Numbered from the stretch's first letter, positions 1-12,533 are shown. The stretch: DNA of 64,000 nucleotides from Leucocoprinus leucothites (GCA_013368445.1 JAACJO010000007.1:186001-250000), one strand, 5' to 3'. The notes: generated by a model from the letters alone, not told the origin. A program made the numbers and translations.

Positions 1-61
1 TAAAACCTAGGCCCTATATATCCCCTCGTATATATCCGTATTCTAATACTAGATCACTTTT

Positions 62-3000
62 TTATATCGCCGAGGATTGCAGCTTCAGAGCATCAGAGAG
101 TAGTGGCGAGACTGCTAGATCGCTCTGAAGAGTCAGAACAGCCGCCTGTTGGGCAGTGGTTATCGTTTGTTCCAGGTCCTTGGGGTTATAAAAGGCATTG
201 GGATTCTGGGAGAGCGATGCAAGGACAGCGCCAACAAATGAATCCCCAGCACCGGTAACATTTACAACGTTGTCAATGGCAAGCCCGGGGAAATGGTGGA
301 GAACAATGATTTCTTTGCTATTGCCCTGTGCTACGATATAACGAGCTTGTGGATTGCTCCGCTCCCTTCCCCAAGGTGATGTAGTCGCATCTTTCCCACT
401 GATACGCATGACACATATCGCGCCGCGCTCACCACATTTGATGATCAAATGTTGGAAGAATGGAAGGAGATTGATGGCCATTTGGGCGATTCCTTGGTCT
501 ATCAGGAAGGATAATGTGCCCTTGCTGACATCGAGGTCCGTGACGTTCCTCCTCGCGAGCTGTTCCAAATCCATGCGGAATGCTGAGCCGAGTCCCATAC
601 TATCAATACAAGACCAACAATATGCGTTGGATGAGAAATTATATGGTTCTGCTTGGATTGAATTGTACACATGCACGAGTTCGAGAAGATTGGGGGAGAA
701 GAATGCGATGGGAGGTTCAATAATATCCGGTTTGGCTAGCAGGGCTTCAATAGCGGGAAGTATGGAGGTGGATTTGACAACAGAGGTGGGTTCACTGCAT
801 CAAGGTTTATCAGAAGGATTTTTGTTGATGGTAGAGACCTACTTACAAAAATACTACAAAGCTTGTGAGTAAGTTAGTTGGAGAGTGTGAGCGATTGTAC
901 ACACCTTTGATACGATGTTTATCACAATAGCTAACCACGCCTTTGATGGCTGTTGGTGACAAATTTCCGTCGATAGCCAAGACTTTTGGAATATGCCTTC
1001 GCAGTTGGGGTATAATCTACTTTTCTATCAGCAAGCTGGTATCACTAGAAGGAGAAGACAGACCTGTTCATCAATAAGTGCCTGTGTAATCTCCATATCT
1101 GCCACACCCCCGGTTAGGTTTCCAACACTATCCAGAACCATGTTGCAAACGGCAGTACTCCCATCGTTCTTCAGCAGACCGTCGGTTCGCATACCGAGTT
1201 TCTCTGTTTCATCAACCAGGAGTTTACCAAACCCGTCCTCACCAACCGGTGCGACCAATAAGGACGAAGTCGGAAGCTCTTGCGCAGTCAAGATGCGGTG
1301 TGCAGCTTCTGCCATATTACGAGCTACACCACCAACGGATAGGGCAATCTTTCCGGGTACCGTAGAGTTTTGAACCAGCGAAGAATCAGTACTTGCGTCT
1401 GCCCGTGCCGTGACGTCGATTGCTGCAGAACCAACTATAATGAGGTCTGCAGGTGGCTAAATTTCAAGGGTGATGAACTGAATAAGAAATGGAAAAGGGG
1501 GATTGGCGTACCAAAGTGACTTCATCTGCCACACTGGCCGATGAGCTCAGTGGAGTGGTGGAGCCGGTGTTTGTTACGACGGTGTTCCCCGTAAGTTGAG
1601 GAGTAAATGAAGCAGAATACAAATGGTCCTAGGACATCGAAGTTAGATATTCGGGTCTATTGAGGAGGTGTAAATCATACATATCCATTAACCAGTTTGG
1701 CATACTGAACAGCAATTTGACCACCTAAGATTATGACTGAGATCAGAACATCAAAGAAAGATACTTTTACTAACCGACACTCGCCGTGTTCCTCAAGAGT
1801 GCTAGATTGGAAGCCAATGAACCTCCTTTTGTCAGCTCCGCCACGCGAGCTAAGAGCCAAGGGGTAACTTCCTTCCCGCGTTTGCTCATTCCATTCGCTT
1901 CAGATTCCATCACTGCCTGCTCAACTAGTCTTTGGATCTCTGCTCCCTTTGCTTCGTACTCGTGAGGAATAGGAACAGCTAGCAAAGCGCCATTCTGCAG
2001 CCCTAACTGCCCTTGCGAGACTGAACGAGGCTGATCAGCAGTGGTTGACGCTAGATGCAGAATAAGGCACTCACAAAGCAGTTTTGCTGCTTGGAGGGGA
2101 TCTTCTACATTCCAGGGGACCTGCTCTCATGAATGATAGGTGAAAGATCGGAAGATTAGGCACTCACAGTAAAACCACTTTTCCGCGAAAAGAAAGCAGG
2201 AAAATCGCGAGTTTTCCCATATGCTACAACCGGCACGCCCAAGGTCTCCTAGAAGGACATTAGGCTCCAGGCCTAACAAGGACAACCGAGCCTGACAACT
2301 GACGAGATACTCCAAAGTCCTGTTCAAGGGTGAGTAGGCTGGCGAAGTCTGCGCATACTATTTGACATACCTTCCGATGTCAAGAATCGACTTTACGCCA
2401 GCAGACACCAGCCCAACTGGACACCGCGTTAACTCATGAAGGTCAGCCGATACGTCCATTGCTAATCGTCATAGTTAATGCTAGCGGCTAACCCTTCTGA
2501 GTCGATACTCACATATTTCTCCTCCACGGTGAACACCACCCAGACTGTAAGCCAATGTTCAATCCCGGCCAATCAGCCTTCCAAGATATAACATACCCTC
2601 CGGTTGCAAAAACCTATTCATCTAGTGAATAAGTCTGATGCGCAAGTAAGGATACTCAAGTTGTACCTTGATGCCAGCCAAGGCGGAAAAAATCAATGTA
2701 GCACTGCAGGTTGTACCTTTACACTTGGTCAGACCTTGAGGTAGCGGATCTAGATACATAAAACTACAAACCTCCATCTGCTTTGTGAGCAAGTGCTGGA
2801 GCAATATCTCTCCTGGACAATTTGACGGTTTTCCTATCAGGATCAGCGAGGCGTTCAAGCTCTCGTTTCTCTAAACCAATCTTCACCCTTCCATCGATTA
2901 CACCAATGGTAGCAGGAATTGAACCCGTCGACTTCACAATTTGTTCAAGCTCAAGGCCTGTCTCAAGGTTGGTTGGGTAGGGTAGACCATGAGTTATAAG

Positions 3001-3171
3001 GGTAGTTTCGAGAGATACGACAGGTTTTCCAGAGGAAAGAGCCTCTTCGACTTCTGGGTGAATGTCAATAGGAATACCGGATCGGTCGGTGGTGGAAAGG
3101 CGCGAAAGACGACGTTGCAAGGGGACAGTATAACCCGTATGTACGACACGTATACAGCGTGCCCACGACAT
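62..3171 (-). CDS. Fused pseudouridine-5'-phosphate glycosidase / PfkB-type (pseudouridine) kinase
   Basis: Multi-exon minus-strand gene. The N-terminal half (exons from 3171 down to about 1740) is the pseudouridine-5'-phosphate glycosidase (PUMY/IndA) fold: ETTLITHGLPYP near residue 50, IGVIDGRVKIGL, then GGVHRGGE, TMDVSADL and the PVVAYGKTREFPAFFS segment, ending in SLASNLALLRNTASVG. The C-terminal half is a ribokinase/PfkB domain with SVGGVARNMAEAAHRI, a substrate-binding VAPVGEDGFG stretch and the ATP/catalytic signature NVTGAGDSFVGA near the end. In the known pathway the kinase phosphorylates pseudouridine and the glycosidase splits the product to uracil and ribose 5-phosphate; fusion of both is known from eukaryotes. 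The start at 3171 gives an Arg-rich, acid-free first 25 residues (R5, R8, R20, R21, R24), which could be a mitochondrial presequence (inference). It diverges from MOCS2B 199 bp away. Internal exon borders between 1000 and 2800 were only partly traced. Confidence 0.88.
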
Positions 3172-3370
3172 GGATCCCTATAAGAGAGTTTATGATCAAT
3201 ACCAGACGTATAACAGGGCACCAATGCCAACGTACGAGGCGAGTGAGACGTTCTTAGGAACAAGAACAACTTGAAGGTTGCTCTCAAGTGGAGATCAGGG
3301 TTGTCTATCTTGGGAAACACCTGGAATGACGAAATTATCACTTGCGGCCCGGAATGCCCTGCTATCAATT
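3172..3370. promoter_or_regulatory. Short divergent promoter between PUMY-kinase and MOCS2B
   Basis: This 199-bp segment separates the start codons of two head-to-head genes and must hold both core promoters and 5' leaders. No clear TATA box is seen. The assignment rests on gene layout only. Confidence 0.5.
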
Positions 3371-4058
3371 ATGTCGTTGCCTCCTGCTGCTTCAGTCGAG
3401 AGTTCACTTGAGATCCCAGAAGGGACGATTGCAATCTCTTACTCTCTCAACATCCAAGATATCATTAAATCAGTACAAGATGACAGTGCAGGTGCAACTG
3501 CTGTATTCATTGGTAAGGAACCTTGTTGAATGCTCAAAATGTCCGTTAAATTGAACACTGTCTCTATAAAAGGTACTACACGGAACTCCTTCAAAGGTTT
3601 GCTCAAGCATCCAGGCCTCGGCTCGATGAGTAACCTTCCATCAAGGTAAATCTGTGACAAGGCTAGAATACCAAGCGTACACAAAACTGGCACTCAAGAC
3701 TATTGCTGATATCATCCGCAACGCTGCGAGTGCTGTTACCCGATCTGAGCATCAACCACCAGCTCAAAACGATTCAACATATGTGGCGTCTCTTGTTCGT
3801 TGTGCAGTCCATCATCGGATCGGGACAGTCCCAGTTGGGGAACCATCCATAGGTGCGCACCAAAAGTCAGTAGGCGAAGCCCACTAGTAGACTAAAAGAC
3901 CACCCTCAGTGATTGCCGTCTCCTCCCCACACAGGAAGGAGTCGTTCATAGCGTGCGAGAAGATATTGGAGGACGTGAAACAAAAGGCACAAATATGGAA
4001 GCGAGAGTTCTATGAAGGGGAGGATGAAAGTACAGCCCAATGGAAAGAGAATTACTAA
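3371..4058 (+). CDS. Molybdopterin synthase catalytic (large) subunit, MoaE/MOCS2B
   Basis: Four exons give about 170 aa. The first intron is 3513-3572. The second lies between TTRNSFK and GKSVTRLEYQAY. The third starts after EPSI and ends before VIAVSSPHRKESF. The MoaE signature runs in order: ATAVFIGTTRNSF, VTRLEYQAY, HHRIGTVPVGEPSI, and HRKESFIACE followed by a WKREF segment. Family knowledge: MoaE with thiocarboxylated MoaD inserts the dithiolene sulfurs into precursor Z to make molybdopterin, and the late lysines near HRK are catalytic. The start at 3371 (MSLPPAAS) is preferred over the in-frame upstream ATG at 3278 because the upstream 31 residues look like leader. The MoaD partner is not in this window. 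The gene is convergent with ICE2, leaving only 76 bp. Confidence 0.9.
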
Positions 4059-4134
4059 AGGTTGAATGAATGCAACAGAAGCATGCGAGGTCGTCTAGGC
4101 AAAATGGCTGGGGTTATTCATGGATGATAGGATT

Positions 4135-5489
4135 TTAGTCGATTTTCCAGTCCTTCGTGACAACATCGTCCTCAGAACTGACAAGGAGCTCAACAGACCA
4201 AATGACGAGAGTGAAGAAGATATTCATCCATCTCCACCATATCTGAGATGAATGGTCTAGCACTGTGACACTGAGTGTGAGGTGAAAGGCCAAATAAGAG
4301 GACAATGAAACATACAGAGAAGTTGAGAGTAAACAGTGACAAAAATCAATTGGCGATAAGTCAGAAGTATATGGGTGAGCATCGATGTCTGCAAGGAAAC
4401 TCAGGGAAAGCCAACTAAGTAAAATCATGCTGCTTACTGGACGATCGGCCCACCCGTCATCAACACCCTCCTCCGATTCCCAGGTATCGGCACCAATGGT
4501 GGGTAAGATCCGCGATGCAAGGTGAAGAATAGTGAGGCGGTATAACAAGGCAATGAGTACGGGCTTCGGCAACGTGTTGATCATGAAGTTCAGAAGGGTT
4601 TGAAAGTGCGGGTATATGTTTGGAAGCAAGGGAGCACTGGTTTAAAGGATAAATGAGTATTAGTGTACGTGAATATCTTGTAAAACTCACTAGGAAGCTA
4701 TTGGGTCGGTAAAGGACTTTTGGTCGAAACCGCAGAGCCATACATTATAGGCGAGCACCATCGCCAAGCCTGATGACTCTATAATGTTTGTCCGCCTCAG
4801 TACAAATCCAATAAAGGTCAGAAAGACAAATGCTGTGAGCGCAACTCCAAGAAGGGTAGATGATAATGGCGACGAGGCGGCGTTGGGGTACGACTAGATT
4901 TATTCCTCAGTATGAATGACAGTCTGTTCCTAGTCATGCAGTCCAACTCACCACAACAATCCACCAAGCAGAAGCTACATACGCTACTGCCGCAGCTACC
5001 AAGAAGACAAACTGATAATTCTCTCCTTTATATACAAGCTTTTTTCCCTCTTGGCCCAGCTTCTGCACCACAAGCAAACTTGACAGACCCTCCATCACAA
5101 TAAAGAGTGGCCCAAAGAATATGAGAGCTGTTCCCCACCAGTCCGCAGCCAGTGTGAGGTAAGGGTTCACAGTAGAAGAGAAAAGGTTGAAGCAGACCAG
5201 GAGTAGAAACGGGTGCATAGGCACTTGAAGGACCGAAAGTGCTTCCGATCCCCACAAGAACACCAGAGTTCCGTGGATGAATGCATGGATGCACAGTAGT
5301 AGCGAGAGCAAAAGAAAGGCTTGTTTTGAGAGCGTTGCGAGAGTTAGAGGCAGAAATATAAGAATCTGCAGAACGGTTGAAAGCCTAAAAGCGGAGCAGC
5401 TGAGATACGGGATGGAGGGGCTCAACCGGCGAGAGGACATACCTGGCTGTTCCAGAAACCGCACTCCATATGATCCATGGATTGAACAT
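4135..5489 (-). CDS. ICE2: ICE2-family ER membrane protein
   Basis: Minus-strand gene with at least six exons, predicted start MFNPWIIWSAVSGTAR at 5489. Spliced exons encode many hydrophobic segments: LQILIFLPLTLATLSKQAFLLLSLLLCI, then PFLLLVCFNLFSSTVNPYL, the loop WWGTALIFFGPLFIVMEGLSSLLVVQ, a TM before WWIVV, GVALTAFVFLTFIGFVLRRTN, and the ESSGLAMVLAYNVWLCG segment. The gene ends with a QIWWRWMNIFF helix and the tail SEDDVVTKDWKID. This order matches fungal Ice2 as I recall it, a polytopic ER protein needed for cortical ER inheritance and tied to storage-lipid use and Spo7-Nem1 regulation in yeast. An alternative upstream start (MRNSS, near 5566) joined by an intron is possible. Recognition is from remembered family pattern, not a search. 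Confidence 0.78.
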
Positions 5490-5766
5490 TGAAACAAGTT
5501 GCAAGATGAACGCAGTGAAGGGGGCAATGGAGGGTCAAGTACAGAAAAGAGAGTAATTAACACTGCTGTTCCTCATTTGGATTGAAACCGATTCCCTCCT
5601 CGATTACTTTGTGACTACCGTATTCGTGATGTGACACAACGTGGCTTTCTAAAGGTCAGATTTCACCAGACAAGGCATGTATCAATTATGCGGGTATTAA
5701 CTATATACTATCATATATCCATGCAATAAGACAACAAAGCAAAACGACAGCATCGGAATGAAAAAT

Positions 5767-7232
5767 CTAGTGGGTCTCAACCACCAGACGACGGATTTGG
5801 GGGACTCCATTGGCATCATGAGGGAGCTTGTTCTGACGTGGATTCAGCAAGCCTTTCTCCTCAGCGAATTCAGTGTCTCGCGCGAGAGATGCAGGATCAG
5901 ATGGAGGGACATAATACTTGTCGATGATTGGAATTTGTAGTAGGTTCATCTTGGGGGTAATGACGACCATATGGTTCGTCTTAACTTCCATCCAGTCAGC
6001 TAGATAGATTCACGTAAATCCTGAGCCTGAATACCATGCATTCATGACCTACCTCGTTCAAATGTCAGTGGTTCACTGGCAATCATGATAATGTTCTCCC
6101 GCTTGTCCGACTTCGTCATTCTGTAATGACCCCCCTCAGCATACTCATTGAACTCAGTCCCGGATGAAAACCACTGCAGTTGAGAATCAGCTGGAGTTTC
6201 AATAGTAGAAATGTAAGCCGCACCAGAGAAGCTGCCTCGTCCTTTCTTGAAGATATATAACGAGTGACGACCACGCTCACGCCGTCGGTCACACAGAAAT
6301 TCATCAGGCTTGGCTCGGTAATACCAGCCTCTTCAGCATATTCATTGAGCGAGACAATAGTATCAAACATTGCCTTTCGCAGGATGTCGGGGGTGAACGA
6401 CCGAGCACTTGGGTCGGGTATCTTAGATAAGTGGGAAATAAGCACTTGGGATGAGGGTACGGCGCAATAATCCCAACCTTTGACAAAAGCAGCGCAAAGG
6501 ACCACTCAGAGTCTGTGTTTCCTTGCACTGTAGAGAATATATGATCTGGAAGGTCCGCTTGTAGACGACGCTTAAACCGAGGGAAATCCGCAATATTGCC
6601 ATTATGCATAAACTATGTCAGGACATCATTACCTTCCCGTTCTCGAAATCAGAATATTTCGCACCATTAGATTGCCATATGTAAAAGGGTGGCAATTATC
6701 CAGAGATAGTGTTCCAGCAGTCGTGGCACGAACGTGAGCACTATGAGAGAACGTTCAACTCCTGAACCTGAGCTGGCAATGAAAGACAATGCGCACAACA
6801 CGAGAGGTGACTTAATCTTGACCGCTAACCGAGCAAGATTGGCATTATTCCATGCCTGAACTAAACTTCAGTTATGGCGTTATAAGATGACTGCGAAAGC
6901 TTACTGGAGTGACAGACGTAAAGATGCAAGGCTGCCCACCAAGCTCCGGGTCATAAACCGAGTCATACCAGCCTAGTGGCAAGATGTAAATGAGTGACGC
7001 TAGTGTTACTTATAGGGTGCGTACCAACACCAAATCCGTCCCCGTTCATTGGTCGCCTGTTATCTAGTCGCAGTCTAGAGTCGAAGGCTTGATTGATGAT
7101 AGAATGACATGGTCGTGTGAGGAGCTATTGAGAAGCTAAATCTAGACCCTTGTAGTTGAGATTTCCAGGTGCAATACGTACATGGGATAGCTGCACTGGT
7201 GAAGTTCCCTTGTAAATGACGAACCGACACAT
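5767..7232 (-). CDS. DUG3: Dug3-like class II glutamine amidotransferase (glutathione degradosome subunit)
   Basis: The start at 7232 gives MCRFVIYKGTSPVQLSH, which places Cys2 as the N-terminal nucleophile once Met is removed, as in class II (Ntn) amidotransferases. Later exons read MNGDGFGVGWYD, LVFAHVRATT, WMHNGNIADFPRFKR and VQGNTDSEWSFALLL, which are the expected oxyanion and substrate-loop motifs, and then the C-terminal LMNFCVTDGVSVVVTRY and NHMVVITPKMNLLQIPI. In yeast Dug3 works with Dug2 to cleave the gamma-glutamyl bond of glutathione, giving cysteinylglycine for Dug1. This was the clearest GATase II family member I could match: overall order and the tail fit Dug3 rather than GlmS or asparagine synthase, as no sugar-isomerase domain follows. 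About eight small exons. Confidence 0.87.
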
Positions 7233-7517
7233 CGAGGATATAAACCAAGAGCTGTGGGCGTCAAAGTGCGGTATTCATGGGGTGAATGATCGGACTTTGT
7301 ACCAAAGCGGCAACTATTACGTGCTATTGCGTGCGGGCTCTCAAACCAAAAACTGAATTGACAGTGCCTTTTACCAAGTATGACTACAATACACACTCCT
7401 TCGGTTTTCTCGCTACAATGCTAAACGATAGGCAGCAGTGTCTACTTTGATTCCGATGATTATCCAAGCTTGAAAGAGACTTAGGCTGAAGGAAGATCTC
7501 TCTATTATGAATGACGG

Positions 7518-9414
7518 TCAAATGAATTCCTTCGGACGCTTGGTCGAATCGCCTCCAGCCTCATCGTAAACCATACCAGCGACGCGATAGGCCAGTTCTA
7601 TGAAACTTGTTAGGCAATGATCCAGGGAAGGGGTCGAGCACGCACCGTCAGCTCCGATTCGGGCATTCGCTTCCGCATAGACTCGGACAACATCTTCAGT
7701 GCCACTGGGTCGGACGAAGGCACGCCCTCCATCATACTTGAGGACGAGCTCATCGATCCTCTGCTGTAGTCCTGCTGGATTGACCAGACGACGTTCGGCA
7801 TCCGTCGTGACGAAGTTATTCCTGTCATTCACGACGACCTTTACCAAGCGATTCGGCAAGTCGGTGTATAGAGAATCCCACTCAACCCCGGAATATGACT
7901 TGTGGGCTAGGACAACTTCGACTAGGAGCATATCGGAAAGTGCGTCGCCAACGGTCTGGTTGATGAGTTTGGTCAGATTGATTATATGGTTGAGAGCGGT
8001 CTGCTGAGCTGGGGTATTTGGTTCATGTCTCTCCAGTGTCTCCAGTGTATTTCGCGAAAAGAGAACAGTCCCGTGGCCATTTGCCTCGAAATACACGCCA
8101 ATGTCGAAGCTTTCCGCGGCGTGATGCAGGTGCTTCACTCCAGTGGGGACACACTTGACAGGCAATCGCTAGGGACGACTCGTATCAAGTTTTATCCAGA
8201 GTGATGAACCAGCTTAGATTTACCTGCGTGAGGTACTTGGTCGATGCTCCGTTCGCATAGGCAGTTTGTACAATGCCGACTCTGATCTTGCTCTGCAAAC
8301 CGGATAGTTTTACAAGGTCGACGATGAATGCAGCAACCAGAGTGGCAATTTTATCGCCGTCTAACATACGGAACTGTCTCTTCTCGCTCACGTAGAAGTA
8401 CATGAGACGATCGGCATCACCATCAAGGCTACACCCTCTTTGGCCGGGAGCCACTTTTCCTTCCAAAGAAGGCGGTAATTGCTGTGTCGTCTTCACGTAG
8501 TCAGCACCACAAGCGCGATTGAGGGCTCCGGGGGTGGTAGTTGAAGTATTCTCTAAAATCAAGGGCAGAGTGTCGCCCAGATATTCCTTAAGGGTCTCAG
8601 CAGCCTGTGTCCCGACCCCATTGGCGCAGTCAACGAGCAACGGGGCTATTTTCGGCCTGCCTGCCTAAGGTATAGACGATCAGCCTCAAGAGTGACTCAA
8701 CGAACCATGAACTTACAACGAGCTGTTTGAAAGCATCCGTCATCTTCGTGAAGTAACCTAGCTCGGTTGGCTCTCCGAAGTCCTTCGAGTTGGTTGCTCT
8801 AACCAGATAATGTAGGATCGGTGTGGTCGTGATGCCAGCGTCGCGGCCTTCCGCGCCGACAGCTCTAAGTCCATCGCGGAAGGCAGCGACGAGCGACTCG
8901 CCGCTAGGCCGTGTGTCACGGCCATAAATGACTAAAGCGGGTCTTGAGGTATCAATCTTCACAGTTTCAATAATATGCTGGATGACATTAAGGAGTTCGT
9001 TCGAGCTGCGTGCATTGGCCAGAGTGGTGGCGTGAGCCTCCCAGCTAGCTTCCAGCATTTCCCCGCGGGGGTCAACGAGCTTAACACCATTGTCCTAGCC
9101 ACTCCGATGAGCATACATGCTGTAGAATAGCTAAGGCTGTACCTTTTCAGGGTTATGCGACGCGGTGATCATAACACCGATGGCGTGACTGTTCTGTTTC
9201 ATGCTTCGAAGTGCAGCCAGAATGCCGACACGAAACAGGACCGAGTCAAGGCGATCGCCACTAGAGATACAGTATTCAATGACATGATTGCTGGTGAGGC
9301 AGATGGTAATGCATACAGTGTCCTGAACCCAGCAGTGCCATACTGATACTGATAATAGGTGGGCTTTGCATGTTGATCAGAAGCCTCGGCGATGGTCGCG
9401 AAGTCGAGGGGCAT
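7518..9414 (-). CDS. PCM1: Phosphoacetylglucosamine mutase (AGM1/PCM1)
   Basis: The start at 9414 gives [18 protein letters not shown], then QYGTAGFRT (N-terminal sugar-phosphomutase motif), [14 protein letters not shown], and the active-site loop MITASHNP (the phosphoserine is the Ser of TASHNP, coding near 9150). Further on are [13 protein letters not shown], the metal-binding [13 protein letters not shown], and the phosphate-binding loop [17 protein letters not shown] near the C terminus. The enzyme converts GlcNAc-6-P to GlcNAc-1-P in cytosolic UDP-GlcNAc synthesis, feeding chitin and glycoprotein pathways. The last intron removes the stretch between ARIGAD and [16 protein letters not shown]. 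The gene is divergent from SEC17 with 210 bp between start codons. Confidence 0.93.
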
Positions 9415-9624
9415 TTTGGCAGAGGACTTTGAAAGGAGTTGAGGAATAAGGACAAGTTAGACGTGACACACGCGCACGCCTTTAATAGTAGTGGCAAGTA
9501 GCAGGACCCCAAAGGACGAGGAGTGGCTGGGCTGGATAGATGAAGTCATCTGACCGATAAACCACACCAGCGTGTGGCAGTGACACTGCTTTGATCCTCC
9601 TTTCCGTCCACAACTCTTAGTCCA

Positions 9625-10663
9625 ATGCCCGCCAAATCTCCAGCTCAAGCTCTCATAGATAAAGCAGATAAGAAAGCCAACTCATCGGCCGGTTGGTTCT
9701 CCTCTACGTCAACCAAGTTTGAGGAAGCAGGTGATCTATATCAGCAAGCTGCCAATAGCTTCAAGCTCGAAAAGCTCTTCAAAGAGGCAGGAGACGCCTT
9801 TGCACGTGAAGCAGAGTGTCGGGAGAAGTGCAACGAAGCAAATGAAGCCGCGAATGCCTGGTGGAATGCTGCCAAAGCGTACAAGAAGAGTCATCCCGAT
9901 CGTGAGGCCTACCTTATCCGCTCTTCCTCTGTGCCTCATATCTTTCTCGTAGTCGCCATTCAGGCATTAACGCAAACAATCACTCATCTCTGCAAGTCTG
10001 GTCGTTTCCGGCAAGCAGCCGATCGTGAAAAGGAAATCGGCCAGATCTACCTTCAAGAGTTTCATGACCTTAGTAAGGCTTGTGACAGTTTCATCCGAGC
10101 CGGGGAGTGGTACGCCCAAGAAGACGCCGCAGCGTACGCATCTATCTTCTATACGTTGGAGTTTTACCCATTTCTGGACACAGAACGGCCAATGCCTGCT
10201 ACAAAGACGCAGCTGATTTACTCGCAGAGTTGGACGAATTTCCCCAAGCAATCGCTCGCTACGAGCAGGTGGCTGATCATTCACTCAGCTCCGCGCTGAC
10301 AAAGTACAGTGTGAAGGAATACTGGCTTCGAGCGTTACTCTGCGCATTAGCATTAAATGTAGGTATTTGTTCCGTCCTTCTCCATTATTTCACCTGATGA
10401 AGGCCTAGGATCTCGTCACTGTCAGGCGCAACATGACGAAATACAGCAACCAAGACACGACATTCCTTAGTACCCGGGAAGCCAAATTTGTGAATGCACT
10501 GGTAGATGCAGTGGAAGCTCGCGATATTGATCTATTCACTGCTGCGGTTGGAGATTTCGACTCAGTGACCAGGCTGGACAACTGGAAAACAGCCATCTTG
10601 CTCAAGATCAAGAAAAATCTTGAGCACACTGACCAGGGTCTCGGTTTCGGTGGGCTAACGTAG
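9625..10663 (+). CDS. SEC17: Alpha-SNAP, vesicular-fusion protein Sec17
   Basis: Spliced product of roughly 290 aa made of TPR-like helical repeats. Exon 1 reads MPAKSPAQALIDKADKKANSSAGWFSS, followed by EEAGDLYQQAANSFKL and KLFKEAGDAFAREAEC. Later exons give THLCKSGRFRQAADREKEIGQIY, FIRAGEWYAQEDA, ACYKDAADLLAELDEFPQAI and YEQVADHSLSS. The C terminus, VTRLDNWKTAILLKIKKNLE, is the conserved alpha-SNAP tail that contacts NSF/Sec18. Alpha-SNAP recruits Sec18 to SNARE bundles for disassembly. Splice sites keep the frame between YKKSHPD and ALTQTITHL, between EDAA and TANACYK, and between ALALN and DLVTVRRN. A 244-bp gap separates it from NUS1. Confidence 0.94.
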
Positions 10664-10907
10664 AGTAGCATTATCTCCCATTTTTTATCCTGTTATATCT
10701 TGACTATCTGCCTTGGAAATTGAGGTTTATTTGTCCTTCTAGCCACTGGAGTGACGTCAGGTATCAAATCACCACGTGAAATTACCACGCGTCTAGCGAC
10801 CATCCAAAAATAACGACACCGCCGCGAACAATTTGACCACGTCGACGTCTCATGCTTGTTCTTCTGTACCAACGATCGCACCGAATCGAATCCAGTAGCT
10901 CATAATC

Positions 10908-12084
10908 ATGGACCTCCTCGCAGCTCTTGTCCTGCGTGTCTTACACTTTCTTTATGCTCTAATATCACTTATCCACTCATTCTGGCGTCACCAAACTCGT
11001 CTCCCCCCGCAGCCCTTGCAAGCTCCTCGTCGACGTATTCCAGAGAATCTTGCTCTTGTTTTTGTTGGAGATTCAAATATACCCCGCGATGTGCTGGAAA
11101 AAACCATTCTACAAAGTTGCATGAATGTTGTAGAATGGTGTCGGAAACTAGGGATACCAAAGCTGACCATTTATGAGGAATATGGTATAGATTCACTTAG
11201 AGTCAAAACTGCAGCGCAGCTTATTCTATATCAGGTCTACTTCTTAACTTAGAGTCACAAATTCGTGAAGGAGTATTCGGCCCAGATTCTGAAACGGCCT
11301 CGAGCGATTCCGATAATGACTACCAGCCGCTTACGCCTCCAATGTCGATCTACTCCGATTCACGTCAACTTTCTCCCTGCCAAAGCACGAGCGATGTAAC
11401 CAAAGTTGCTGTTCTTAGGACCTCTTCTCTCAGCGGCGGTCACAGGGCTAAGAAATCGCCATTAATAGGTGATTAGAATGTTTCATGGTAATTGTAGTGC
11501 TGATGAACTTAACCAATTCAAGCAGCACAGCAACCCATTTCCCTGTGTCTCCTCTCATCCAAATCTTCAAAGAAAGCAATAGCAAACCTAGCCCGGTCCC
11601 TTTATCTTGACATTAAGCATCAGCCCAAGAAAACCGGACAAAGAGTCAAAACCAAGCAGAGTTTCTCGCTAACGGTGGACACTGTCAATTCATTGCTCGA
11701 CAGTACGTATACAGCGTTCCTTGCTCTCCGTTCTCCTCACTAAGTAAAGAAAGATGACGACGGCCTGTCTTCCCCGGATTTCATGATCATCCATCCCATA
11801 AATCCACTACAATACAATCGAACACCGCTCGAGCTCCATGGCTTTCCTCCATGGCACATAAGACTCACCGAAATATAGTAAGTCAACAGCTTTCTGTAAC
11901 GTTTGGTATCAATCAAATCCTAATGACTCCCAGCCTCAACCAGAGTCAGGACAAGCCCCGAGGATGGCGGCACTGGCTCGGAAGCCGTCTTACCTATACC
12001 CCGAATCCAACGATTCTTGATGAGATCAGTTTTAGGGAGGCGCTGGATGAATTTGCTGTGGCAGAGATGCGCTTCGGGAAATAA
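10908..12084 (+). CDS. NUS1: Nus1/NgBR-like subunit of dehydrodolichyl diphosphate synthase
   Basis: Exon 1 encodes an N-terminal hydrophobic anchor (LLAALVLRVLHFLYALISLIHSF, residues about 3-25), then IPENLALVFVGDSN and VVEWCRKLGIPKLTIYEEYG, which are the N-terminal motifs of the Nus1/NgBR branch of cis-prenyltransferases. Later exons give PDFMIIHPINPLQYNRTPLEL followed by FPPWHIRLTEI, and the end is LDEISFREALDEFAVAEMRFGK. The last residues include the R-x-G motif (RFG) through which NgBR/Nus1 completes the active site of its Rer2/DHDDS partner. The complex makes the long polyprenyl chain of dolichol at the ER. The catalytic Asp motif of true cis-prenyltransferases is absent, as expected for this subunit. 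Middle exons near 11250-11760 were read less securely. Confidence 0.85.
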
Positions 12085-12432
12085 CCCACGAATAGCATGA
12101 CGTAGTAGCGGAAGGAAGAGAAACTTCTCCAGTCACATCTTCCGAAGGTGCTTCTTGCGCATGGCCAGGATCCCAAATTGTGCAGCTTCGATGCACTATG
12201 GCGCCTAATGGCATTTCCTTGGCGGCTGTTAGATTCGTGCCTCACGGCCCCCATGTTTCCTGAGCTATCCGCGCTCTTTGCTGTATGATGCGATACACAA
12301 GGTTATTGTATGCTGCCATTTCTGTTCCTGTTACACGTATGAGCGCTGGAGTGCCCCACAACACTGAGCCATCAGATACCTAACAGAATCTCGGCAACGA
12401 TTGATGTCCGATCCGTCAAAGCAGATGACTGG

Positions 12433-12442
12433 TATATATATA
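12433..12442 (+). promoter_or_regulatory. TATA-like element upstream of the DUF2235 gene
   Basis: A run of alternating T and A (5 TA units) lies about 100 bp upstream of the ATG at 12534, a plausible distance for a fungal TATA box. The rest of the 449-bp gap 12085-12533 shows no gene: it holds the 3' end of NUS1 and this promoter. Confidence 0.45.
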
Positions 12443-12533
12443 CAAGTGTTTGGCTGGATGGTAGTCAGAAGCATTCCACTTTCCGCACCTCTGTACGACG
12501 TCGTCGTTTCGTTTTTTAGCGTCTACTACATAA

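Noticed and set aside
354..872. 172-codon plus-strand open frame at the left end
   Set aside because: It is the antisense of the PfkB kinase domain, whose catalytic motif lies in the minus-strand frame.
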